A stretch of 64,000 bases of DNA from NCBI RefSeq assembly GCF_029504735.1, contig NZ_JAQFIP010000003.1:222800-286799 (forward strand). Direction: 5' to 3'. Positions within the stretch are counted from its first letter, which is position 1. Each line of letters starts with the position of its first letter. This document shows positions 1-9,458 of this stretch, one piece after another. A program made the position numbers and the translations under genes. A model generated the notes under the pieces. That model searched no databases. It was not told where the DNA came from and saw nothing but the letters and a program-made list of their open reading frames with translations. Origin of the DNA: Ereboglobus sp. PH5-10. Lineage in GTDB: Bacteria; Verrucomicrobiota; Verrucomicrobiia; Opitutales; Opitutaceae.

Positions 1-326
1 TTATGCAAGTCGCGCTTCACGGACGGAACAGGGGCGGACGGCGTGCGCTTGCTTTTGTCGCCAAAGAAGAATTTCCCGAGCGCCTCGATCGTGCTCACGT
101 TTTCCGGAGTTCGGGGCTTGGGCTCCACATTGCGAAATTTGCCGTTCTTGAAGTGCGGCGACTTTTGAATTCGTTCAAGGCGCGCACCACTGGGAAGGCG
201 TCCAAATTTCGGATGCTGCATGTATGCAAACACCAACAGCGCCATCGCGCCGATCAGGCTGAGTCCGATGATCAACATGCGCTTAATCCACTTTCTTGTT
301 TTGGTTGTTTTTTTGGCGGACGCCAT
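1..326 (-). CDS. MBL-fold metallo-hydrolase, N-terminal part (cut by window edge)
   Basis: Reading the minus strand from an ATG at 326 gives 108 open residues that run off the window. The start is a basic stretch followed by one hydrophobic segment (MLIIGLSLIGAMALLVFAYM), so the protein is membrane-anchored or exported. After it comes a segment around HPKFGRLPSGARLERIQ and NGKFRNVEP, which I recognise as the conserved N-terminus of the UlaG/NAPE-PLD-like metallo-beta-lactamase-fold hydrolases. The metal-binding HxHxDH motif would lie beyond the edge. It follows smc by 84 bases on the same strand and may share its transcript. The family call rests on the N-terminal pattern only. Confidence 0.7.
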   Translation of the reverse strand, partial: MASAKKTTKTRKWIKRMLIIGLSLIGAMALLVFAYMQHPKFGRLPSGARLERIQKSPHFKNGKFRNVEPKPRTPENVSTIEALGKFFFGDKSKRTPSAPVPSVKRDLH

Positions 327-409
327 GCGGTGTTGGGTTTGAGCGGCAGGGCGAGCGCGCCGAGCGCGCCGAGGATTGGCGAGAGATGCGCGGGAAACGA
401 ATGCGGCGA

Positions 410-3400
410 TTACGCGCCGTTGGATTTTTGCTGTGTGCCGCGGACGGCCTCGGCGATGGTGTCGTCGCTGCCTCGCTGGACTTCGGCGTCGCCGAGTTCC
501 TTGTTGAAGCGCATCGAGACGGTCTTCGAAACGCCGCGCTCCTCCATCGTCACGCCGTAAATCGCGTCGGCGGCGGCCACCGTGCGCTTGTTGTGCGTGA
601 TGATGATGAACTGGCTTTCGTTCGTGAAGTGCGAGAGCAGGTCCGTGAAGCGTCCGATGTTGGATTCGTCGAGCGGCGCGTCGAGTTCGTCCAGCAAACA
701 GAAGGGCGAGGGCTTCACCATGTAGAGCGCGAAGAGGAGCGCGACCGCGGTGAGCGTTTTTTGCCCGCCGGAGAGGAGCGAGATGCCCTTGAGTTTCGTG
801 CCGGGGGGCTGCGCGGTGATTTCGATGCCGCTTTCGAGCGGGTCGTCGGCTTGCACGAGGTCGAGCGCGGCTTTGCCGCCGCCGAAGAGTTTCGTGAAGG
901 TGTAGTCGAAGTTCTTTTTGATTTGCTCGAAGGTGATCTGGAACTGCTGCATCGAGGTGTTGTTGATTTCGTCGATGGTTTTCAGGAGTTCGGTTTTCGC
1001 GTTCACGAGGTCGTCGTTTTGCGTCTTGAGGAAGTCGTAGCGTTGCTTGAGCGAGCGGTATTCCTCGATGGCGACGAGGTTCACGTCGCCCATGCTGTTG
1101 ATGCGCTGGCGCAGGCTGGCAACGTCGGAGCGGACTTGGTCCCAGTTGGTGTCGTCGAGCGCGGCGAGGTCTTCCTCGGTGGGATCGCCTTTTTGTTTTT
1201 GTTTGCGGCGACGGCTGCGTTTGGCGGGCTCGGCGGGTGCGGCGGCGGCGGCTTCGGGTTGTTCGGAGGGCGTCGCAAGCGACGCCCCTACGTCGGCAGA
1301 CTCGGATGCGGGCTGATCGGACTGATCGGGCGGAGTGGACTGATCGGATGCGGGTTGCTGATCCTCCGGCTTCTGGCTCTCTGGCGCTCCGGCCTCTGGC
1401 TTCTGGCCTTCCTCTTCGTCTTCGTCGAGGTCGAGATTTTCGATGCCCTCGGGTTCGTCGTCGGCGTGCCAGAGGAGGTTTTTCCAGTCGAGCGTGGTGA
1501 TGTCGGTTTGGAATTCGCGCTCGACTTCCTCCTTGAGAAAATCGGCCCGGGCGCGGCTTTCGGCGAGTTTCACCTCGCACTTGCTGAATTCGTCGTGCGC
1601 TTTTTCCGCCTCGACGCGAAGGCCGTCCTGCGTGCCTTCGACGCCGGTGATTTGTTGCTCGACTTCGACGAGTTGCACGCGGATTTGCTCCACTTGCTGC
1701 TGCGCGACGGTGATGGTTTCGTCGAGTGTTTCGGCGCGGGCGCGCTTGGCGGCCGTCTCGCCTTCGAGGTCCTGGATTTGCTGCGTCCAGAGTTCGATTT
1801 CCTGCTGGCGCTGGATGAGGAGGGTGCCGAGCTCGGCGCGACGGCGTTCCATGTCGGCGATGCCGCGGTCGAGGTAATCGACTTTGCTGCGTTGCTCGGA
1901 GGCGGCGAGGCGGGCGGAGTTGAGGCTTTCGCGCTTGGTGTCACGCTCGACGCGGAGTTCGGCGAGGCGCGTCTCCATTTGCGCGATGCGCTCCTTGCCT
2001 TGCGTGTGAAGGGTTTCGGCCTCGGTGAGCTGGGTTTGCGCTTTTTCCCAGCGGGCGTGGGCCTCGTTGCGCGCGGCTTCGACCGAGGCGGTCTCGGCTT
2101 CCATGCGGCGGAGTTTGTTGGAAATGTCCTCGAGGGTTTTTTGCGCGTTGCGTTGCTCGGCCTGGATGGCGGCGACTTGTTGCGAGATGGCGAGTTCCTC
2201 CTCGCGTTTTTCGGCGAGGGCGGTTTCGGCCTCGGCGATGCGGGCGTTGATGGCGTCGCAGATGGTTTTTTGCTCGTCGTGCGCCTTTTGGTCGTCGGCC
2301 AGGGCGTTGGCGGTTTCGCGCATTTCGTTTTCGCGCTGGACGATGCTGCGGGGGTTTTTCTTGTTGCTGCCGCCGGAGACGAGGCCGCGGCGGTCAACGT
2401 ATTCGCCTTTGCGCGTGGCGACGGCGAGGAAGGGGAAGGCGGGGTTTTGTTTCCAGTAGTCGAGGAAGGCGGCGAGGTCGTCGGCGATGTAGCAGGCGGA
2501 GAGGAGGCCGGCGGCGGGGTGCTGCTCGGCGGCGGTGTTGAGGATTGCGCTGACTGGCGTCAGCCCAGAAGCCAGAGAGCCAGAGGCCAGAGGGCCGGAA
2601 GATTCCGGATTCTGATTTTCTGTCTTCTGGCTTTCTGGCCTCTGGTCTTCCGGCCTCTGCTTTTCTGTGAGTTCGCCGACGCGGAGGCAGATCGAGCCGG
2701 TTTGGGAGGTCTCGAGGTGGGTGAGGATTTTTTGCGCGGTGGCGAGGTCGGCGACGGTCACGGCCTCGGCGGCGGCGCCGAGGAGGACTTCGATGGCCCT
2801 GGTGTATTCGGGGGCGAAACTGAGGCCGTCCATAATCGCGACGGGACGGGGCGCGCCGTCGAGGATGTTGTCGAGCTGGCCTTGGAGAACGGCTTTCGCG
2901 CCTTCGCCGAAACCCTCGAAGGATTCGTGGAGGCGCTGGAGGACTTGGAGGCGTCCGGAGCGGGTGGTGAGCTGGCGGTCGATTTCGGTGAGGCGGCGCT
3001 GGGCGTCGCGAAATTCGCGGGTGCGGTCGGCGATGGCTTGCTGCGCGTCGCGGGCGTCCTGCTGGGCTCGGGCCTTGGCAACGTGGGCTTCCTCGACGCG
3101 CTGCTCGAACTCGGTGGCGATTTGCGCGGCGGCGCTTTGCTGCTGGCGGACGCCTTCGATTTCGGCGAGGAGGGCTTCGTGGCGGTGGACGGAGGTTTTT
3201 TGGTCAACCTCGTAGCTGGAGCAATCGGTGCGGAGGCGCGCGAGCGTGCTTTCGACTTGGAGGATTTGAAACTTGGATTGCGTGAGTTCCTGCTCGGTGT
3301 TGGCGAGGGAGGCGTCGGCGACGGTGACTTGCTGGATGATTTCCTGGAGCTGCGCCTCGGAGGTGCCGAGGAGGGAGAGCTGGAGTTGTTTGTCCTGCGC

Positions 3401-4426
3401 GCCTGTGTCGACCTGGGTGGCGATGTCGCGGAGCTGCATTTCGAGTTCGCCGAGGGTGGCGCGGGTGGCGTCGAGGCGCTCGATGAGGCCGGTGCGCTTG
3501 ATTTGCGCGAGGTTGGCGGCGTTGAGGATTTGTTCGCGTTCGGTGCGCAGGTCGAAGACGGCTTGCTGGGCTTCCTGCACGCGCTGGTTGAGGCGCGAGC
3601 GGTGGGCTTTTTTCTCCTCGAGGTCCTGCTGTTGTTGCGAGTAGTGGACGCGGCGGGTTTCGGAGGCGGCGCGGAGTTTGACGACTTGCTCGTCGAGCTC
3701 GGCAAGCGTGGCGGTGATTTTGCCGTGCTGGTGGCCGCTGTGCGCGAGGGCGAGGTGGCGGAGGCGGTGCGAGACTCGCTTGTAGCGAAGGGCCTTCGAG
3801 GCCTGGCGGCGCAGGGAGCCGATCTGGCGTCCGACCTCGGTGATGACGTCGGAGACGCGGGCGAGGTTGGTGTCGGTGAGGGCGAGTTTTTGGAGGGCTT
3901 CGCGGCGCTGGCTTTTGTATTTGGTGATGCCGGCGGCTTCCTCAAACACGGCGCGGCGCTCCTCGGGTTTGGAGGAGAGGATCTGGTCGATCTGGCCCTG
4001 CGCCATGATCGAGTAGGACGTGCGGCCGATGCCGGTGTCCATGAAAAGCTTGTGGATGTCCTTGAGCCGGCAGGGGGTGTTGTTGAAGAAGTATTCGCTG
4101 CCGCCGTCGCGATGGACGCGACGCATGATTTCGATTTCGTGGAACTGGCTGCCGAGTTGTTTTTCGCAGTCGGTGAGAAGCAGCGAGACTTCGCACATTT
4201 GCGAAGGTTTGCGGGTGTCGGCGCCCTCGAAAATGACGTCCTGCATTTTGCCGCCGCGGAGAGCCTTTGCGCTTTGCTCGCCGAGAACCCAGCGGATGGC
4301 GTCGGCGATGTTGGACTTGCCACAGCCGTTGGGGCCGACGACAGCGGTCACGCCGCGTTCGAAGTCGAGTGTGGATGGATCAGCAAAAGATTTAAAGCCG
4401 TGCAGTTTGAGTGCCTTGAGATACAT
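410..4426 (-). CDS. smc: Chromosome segregation protein SMC
   Basis: Structural maintenance of chromosomes ATPase, the core of bacterial condensin. I chose the ATG at 4426 because the protein then begins MYLKALKLHGFKSFAD, the family's standard start; an upstream in-frame ATG at 4471 would add 15 residues. Walker A is GPNGCGKS (residues 31-38). Long coiled coils surround a hinge at about 510-680. The C-terminal head has the signature SGGQ at about 1219 and Walker B FCLLDELDAPLD at about 1242. At 1338 residues it is longer than the usual ~1190. The excess lies in two low-complexity, Q/P/E-rich linkers, one in the hinge (about residues 588-625) and one between coil and head (about 1005-1080), both encoded by repeat DNA. 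The heads look intact. scpA and scpB are not in the window. Confidence 0.97.
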   Translation of the reverse strand: MYLKALKLHGFKSFADPSTLDFERGVTAVVGPNGCGKSNIADAIRWVLGEQSAKALRGGKMQDVIFEGADTRKPSQMCEVSLLLTDCEKQLGSQFHEIEIMRRVHRDGGSEYFFNNTPCRLKDIHKLFMDTGIGRTSYSIMAQGQIDQILSSKPEERRAVFEEAAGITKYKSQRREALQKLALTDTNLARVSDVITEVGRQIGSLRRQASKALRYKRVSHRLRHLALAHSGHQHGKITATLAELDEQVVKLRAASETRRVHYSQQQQDLEEKKAHRSRLNQRVQEAQQAVFDLRTEREQILNAANLAQIKRTGLIERLDATRATLGELEMQLRDIATQVDTGAQDKQLQLSLLGTSEAQLQEIIQQVTVADASLANTEQELTQSKFQILQVESTLARLRTDCSSYEVDQKTSVHRHEALLAEIEGVRQQQSAAAQIATEFEQRVEEAHVAKARAQQDARDAQQAIADRTREFRDAQRRLTEIDRQLTTRSGRLQVLQRLHESFEGFGEGAKAVLQGQLDNILDGAPRPVAIMDGLSFAPEYTRAIEVLLGAAAEAVTVADLATAQKILTHLETSQTGSICLRVGELTEKQRPEDQRPESQKTENQNPESSGPLASGSLASGLTPVSAILNTAAEQHPAAGLLSACYIADDLAAFLDYWKQNPAFPFLAVATRKGEYVDRRGLVSGGSNKKNPRSIVQRENEMRETANALADDQKAHDEQKTICDAINARIAEAETALAEKREEELAISQQVAAIQAEQRNAQKTLEDISNKLRRMEAETASVEAARNEAHARWEKAQTQLTEAETLHTQGKERIAQMETRLAELRVERDTKRESLNSARLAASEQRSKVDYLDRGIADMERRRAELGTLLIQRQQEIELWTQQIQDLEGETAAKRARAETLDETITVAQQQVEQIRVQLVEVEQQITGVEGTQDGLRVEAEKAHDEFSKCEVKLAESRARADFLKEEVEREFQTDITTLDWKNLLWHADDEPEGIENLDLDEDEEEGQKPEAGAPESQKPEDQQPASDQSTPPDQSDQPASESADVGASLATPSEQPEAAAAAPAEPAKRSRRRKQKQKGDPTEEDLAALDDTNWDQVRSDVASLRQRINSMGDVNLVAIEEYRSLKQRYDFLKTQNDDLVNAKTELLKTIDEINNTSMQQFQITFEQIKKNFDYTFTKLFGGGKAALDLVQADDPLESGIEITAQPPGTKLKGISLLSGGQKTLTAVALLFALYMVKPSPFCLLDELDAPLDESNIGRFTDLLSHFTNESQFIIITHNKRTVAAADAIYGVTMEERGVSKTVSMRFNKELGDAEVQRGSDDTIAEAVRGTQQKSNGA
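1266..1412. repeat. Composite repeat tract inside smc (REP palindrome + short tandem repeats)
   Basis: This stretch encodes the linker before the SMC C-terminal head. It holds a 9-bp perfect palindrome (GGGCGTCGC/GCGACGCCC, 1268-1287) followed by CTAC, which on the minus strand is a GTAG-headed REP element. Next come repeats of CTGATCGGA (about 1313-1350) and a CTGGC-type tract of 7-8 base units (1361-1412). The same CTGGC family recurs at 2549-2669, 33091-33153 and 33252-33302. Confidence 0.8.
2549..2669. repeat. Mirrored CTGGCYT tandem tract inside the SMC hinge
   Basis: It begins with the palindrome GCTGAC-TGGC-GTCAGC (2549-2564). A run of GCCAGAG-type units follows, then after a short centre a run of the complementary CTCTGGC-type units up to about 2660, so the two halves can pair. 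On the smc strand it encodes a hydrophilic Q/R/P/E-rich loop and a GPLASGSLASGL segment not expected in a canonical hinge. Confidence 0.8.
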
Positions 4427-4534
4427 GAAAATGAAGCCCGCTAATGGAGCGGACGCTTTCTTGCTCGGCAAACGGAAAATTCACACACACGCGGGAAATT
4501 GTTCACATTGCCCGCGCACCCGCCGGCTTGCGCG

Positions 4535-5242
4535 TCAATTCCGCCTGGCGGAGACGAGCCAGAGGAGGTTTATCAACGAGCTGAGGAAAGCCGCGACATA
4601 GGTGAGCGCGGCGGCGTTGAGGGTTTCACTCACGCCTTTTTTTTCCTCGGGCGCGATGATGCCGAGCCCCGCGAGCTCGGCCTTGGCGCGGCGGCTGGCG
4701 TCGAACTCAACGGGAAGCGTGACAAGGTGAAAAAGCGTCAGCACGGCGTAGCAAACAATGCCGATGTCCAGCATGATGCCGCCAAAGCCGCGAAAGAAAA
4801 ACGCGCCGACAATCACAAAGGGCAAAATGCGCGATGTGATTTGCGTGATGGGCACGAGCGCCATGCGTGTCTGGAGCATCGAATAACCGACCTTGTGCTG
4901 GATGGCGTGGCCCGCCTCGTGCGCCGCGACTCCGAGCGCGGCGAGGCTGGTGCCCTGGTAGTTTTCCGTCGAGAGAACGAGGCGTTTGTGCGTCGGGTCG
5001 TAATGATCGGTGAGGTGCCCGGGCGTCTGGACGATTTCAACGTCGCGGATGCCGGCGCGCGCCATCACCGCCTCGGCAGCCTCGCGCCCCGTGATGCGTC
5101 CGCGCGATGGGATGCGGACGTTTTTGCCATAGGCGCTCGACACACGATACTGCGCATAACCCGCGAAAATGATCGAGAATAGCAGCAGCCCCAGGACAAT
5201 CGGCGGCGAAAGAAATGCGAAGGCAAAGAGTTGTGTGGTCAT
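4535..5242 (-). CDS. YugP-type membrane zinc metallopeptidase
   Basis: A 235-residue integral membrane protein of the neutral zinc metallopeptidase family typified by Bacillus YugP (Zn_peptidase_2). An N-terminal hydrophobic segment (about 10-30) is followed by a soluble part with the zinc motif HEAGH at residues 108-112 and further hydrophobic helices to the C-terminus. The family's physiological substrate is not well established, so I give no pathway. It lies 108 bases upstream of smc on the same strand and could be co-transcribed. The length matches the family. Confidence 0.88.
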   Translation of the reverse strand: MTTQLFAFAFLSPPIVLGLLLFSIIFAGYAQYRVSSAYGKNVRIPSRGRITGREAAEAVMARAGIRDVEIVQTPGHLTDHYDPTHKRLVLSTENYQGTSLAALGVAAHEAGHAIQHKVGYSMLQTRMALVPITQITSRILPFVIVGAFFFRGFGGIMLDIGIVCYAVLTLFHLVTLPVEFDASRRAKAELAGLGIIAPEEKKGVSETLNAAALTYVAAFLSSLINLLWLVSARRN

Positions 5243-7056
<1,814 letters not shown>

Positions 7057-7092
7057 CAACACAGGCACAGAAATGTCCTAGCCATAACCATG

Positions 7093-7124
7093 AAGCCCCG
7101 GCGCCAAAAATGCCGGGGCTTTTT
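7093..7124 (+). terminator. Rho-independent terminator of gdhA
   Basis: A 9-bp perfect stem AGCCCCGGC/GCCGGGGCT with a 9-base loop, ending in a T run. It starts 37 bases after the gdhA stop. Confidence 0.9.
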
Positions 7125-7259
7125 GGCGGGCGAACCGGCCAGTCTTACGCTCCCCGAAAGACTTTCGGACACGCGTGCGACTTTTGATTGGACACGCCTC
7201 GACCGCCTGCTTCCTAATGGGCAGACTATTTTCCTCAAACTTCCAAAAAAACAAACACC

Positions 7260-8357
7260 ATGAGCCTCAAAATCAAATCAGCCAAGGAATGCGCCTTCGA
7301 CCAAATCTCGCTCGGCGAGATCATGCTCCGCCTCGATCCCGGCGAGGGCCGCATCCGCACCACGCGCTCCTTCAAAGTCTGGGAGGGCGGCGGCGAATAC
7401 AACACCTCGCGCGGCTTGCGCAAATGCTTCGGCCTGCGCACCGCAGTCGCCACCGCGTTCGTTGACAACGAGGTCGGCCACCTGCTCGAGGACTTCGTCA
7501 TGCAGGGCGGCGTTTGCACCGACTTCATCAAGTGGAGCGAGGACGACGGCATCGGCCGCACCGTTCGCAACGGCCTCAATTTCACCGAGCGCGGCTTCGG
7601 CATTCGCGGCGCCGTCGGCGTTCCCGACCGCGGCAACACCGCCGCCTCCAAGCTCAAGCCGGGCGACTTCGACTGGGACCACATTTTCGGCAAGCTCGGC
7701 GTGCGCTGGTTCCACACCGGCGGCATTTTCGCGGCGCTCTCCGAATCCACCGCCGCGCTCACGATCGAGGCCGTGAAGGCCGCCGCCAAACACGGCACCA
7801 TCGTTTCCTACGACCTCAACTACCGCCCCTCGCTCTGGAAGACCATCGGCGGCCTCAAGAAGGCGCAGGAGGTCAACCGCGAGATCGCCAAATACATCGA
7901 CGTGATGATCGGCAACGAGGAGGATTTCACCGCCTCGCTCGGCTTCGAGGTCAAGGGCGTTGACCACAACATCAGCAAGATCGAAGTCGACGCGTTCAAG
8001 GCGATGATCGAAACCGCCGTGAAGGAATTCCCGAACTTCAAGGCCGCCGGCACCACGCTCCGCGTCGTGAAGACCGCCACCGTCAACGACTGGAGCGCGA
8101 TCTGCTGGCACGACGGCAAGTTCTACGAAAGCCGCAAATACAACGACCTTGAAATCCTCGACCGCGTCGGCGGCGGCGACGGTTTTGCGAGCGGCCTCTC
8201 GTTCGGGTTCCTCGAGCACAACGACCCGCAAAAGGCGGTCGAATACGGCGCGGCCCACGGCGCGCTCGCCTCGACCACGCCCGGCGACACCTCGATGGCC
8301 ACACGCAAGGAAGTCGAAAAGCAAATCGCCGGCGGCGGCGCGCGCGTCGTCCGCTGA
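7260..8357 (+). CDS. kdgK: PfkB-family sugar kinase, probable 2-dehydro-3-deoxygluconokinase
   Basis: A 365-residue ribokinase/PfkB-fold kinase. The N-terminal GEIMLRLDPGEG and the following GGGEYNTSRGL region form the sugar-binding part. The C-terminal DRVGGGDGFASG (around residue 301) contains the anion hole and catalytic aspartate typical of the family. The layout and the phrase SYDLNYRPSLW resemble KdgK proteins, which phosphorylate 2-keto-3-deoxygluconate in uronate and Entner-Doudoroff catabolism. The gene lies between two terminators, so no operon supports the substrate. The PfkB assignment is firm, the KdgK assignment likely. Confidence 0.82.
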   Translation: MSLKIKSAKECAFDQISLGEIMLRLDPGEGRIRTTRSFKVWEGGGEYNTSRGLRKCFGLRTAVATAFVDNEVGHLLEDFVMQGGVCTDFIKWSEDDGIGRTVRNGLNFTERGFGIRGAVGVPDRGNTAASKLKPGDFDWDHIFGKLGVRWFHTGGIFAALSESTAALTIEAVKAAAKHGTIVSYDLNYRPSLWKTIGGLKKAQEVNREIAKYIDVMIGNEEDFTASLGFEVKGVDHNISKIEVDAFKAMIETAVKEFPNFKAAGTTLRVVKTATVNDWSAICWHDGKFYESRKYNDLEILDRVGGGDGFASGLSFGFLEHNDPQKAVEYGAAHGALASTTPGDTSMATRKEVEKQIAGGGARVVR

Positions 8358-8387
8358 GAACCGGCAAGGACAAACATTTGATTAACG

Positions 8388-8415
8388 AAGCCCGGATTCA
8401 CTCCGGGCTTTTTTG
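8388..8415 (+). terminator. Rho-independent terminator of the kdgK-like gene
   Basis: Stem AAGCCCGGA/TCCGGGCTT with a short loop and a run of six T. It begins 30 bases after the stop codon. Confidence 0.88.
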
Positions 8416-8508
8416 GATTTGCGATTTATACAGTCCGGACGGGGCGTCGTTATTCCAGAATCACGCTTGCGCCTTTTGCGCCTGTTTGCGGCAATTCAAG
8501 TGAATCTC

Positions 8509-9366
8509 ATGCGTTTTCTTCCGCTCATCGTTTTGTCGTGCTGCCTTTTGTCGATTGGCATCGCCGCGCCCGAAAAATTTGTCCCGACGAAACACGATTC
8601 CTTTGTCGGCGACTGGCTGCCGAAGAATCCGGGGGATTATGTCGCCCAAGTCTTCGCAACGGGCGACAACGCATATCAGGCAAACATCCTTCTCGCGTTT
8701 GACGACGAAAGCAGCGCGGAACCGGTCGCTGTTTTGCACGGCACGCGCCCCGACGAAAAGTCGCCGGTTTCCCTAAATGGTGGAGATTGGACGGGCGCGC
8801 TTCGCCCCGATTGCTGCGGCAGTCCGCAAATGGAAATCGTCAATTCCAAGACGGGGCAAAAAACACGCCTCGCCCAATACATGCGCCCGAATCCGCGGTT
8901 GCAAGTGAAGCCGCCGAAAGGCGCAAACGCGCGCATGGTGTTCACCAATCGCATGCGCGACGGCGTGAGGACACTTGATTCCGCAATCCTCGCAAGCGAA
9001 ACAATCGACGGGAAAAACGTCCGCGCGCACATTGAGTTCCGTCTGCTCAGCGCCCAAAGCGCGGCCGCCGTCACGCTTTGGAAGGACAGGTGGATTGCGC
9101 TTTCGGCCAGCTACGGGCGCGCTGGCGCGGCGCCGACATGCGGAGCGCTCGGCGACACGCCGCCAACAATACGCGCCGAGCGCGCCATTCTCGAATGGCA
9201 GGCGCTCGACATCGAAAGGCGCGACGGCCGCGCGACCATTTTTTTAAACGGCGTGAAAATCCACGACAACGTGAAGGTCGCGGACGTCGCAAGCCCCGCG
9301 CCGCTGAAAATCGAAACCCGCGGCGCGCCAATCGAACTGCGCAATGCCTGGATCGCAACCGAGTGA
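8509..9366 (+). CDS. Secreted protein, DUF1080/3-keto-disaccharide hydrolase-like C-terminus
   Basis: A 285-residue exported protein. I place the start at the ATG at 8509, which gives a signal peptide (MRFLPLIVLSCCLLSIGIAA); the open frame extends 32 codons further upstream without likely coding. The C-terminal part, including EWQALDIERRDGRATIFLNG and a final IELRNAWI, follows the pattern of the concanavalin-like DUF1080 fold common in Verrucomicrobia and Planctomycetes. The first two thirds I do not recognise. A role in carbohydrate processing is an inference from that fold only. Confidence 0.65.
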   Translation: MRFLPLIVLSCCLLSIGIAAPEKFVPTKHDSFVGDWLPKNPGDYVAQVFATGDNAYQANILLAFDDESSAEPVAVLHGTRPDEKSPVSLNGGDWTGALRPDCCGSPQMEIVNSKTGQKTRLAQYMRPNPRLQVKPPKGANARMVFTNRMRDGVRTLDSAILASETIDGKNVRAHIEFRLLSAQSAAAVTLWKDRWIALSASYGRAGAAPTCGALGDTPPTIRAERAILEWQALDIERRDGRATIFLNGVKIHDNVKVADVASPAPLKIETRGAPIELRNAWIATE

Positions 9367-9458
9367 GGCGTCTCCGTTGCACGATTCGGAGCGATTTACT
9401 TTTCCGAACCCGCGGCACGGTTTAAGCAAAACTAGGCGACATCCCCAAACCCGGCTGT

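Noticed and set aside
296..4444. A 1382-codon plus-strand open frame opposite smc
   Set aside because: It is the GC-driven mirror of smc, rich in Gly/Ala/Val/Glu without any domain; smc is unmistakable on the other strand.
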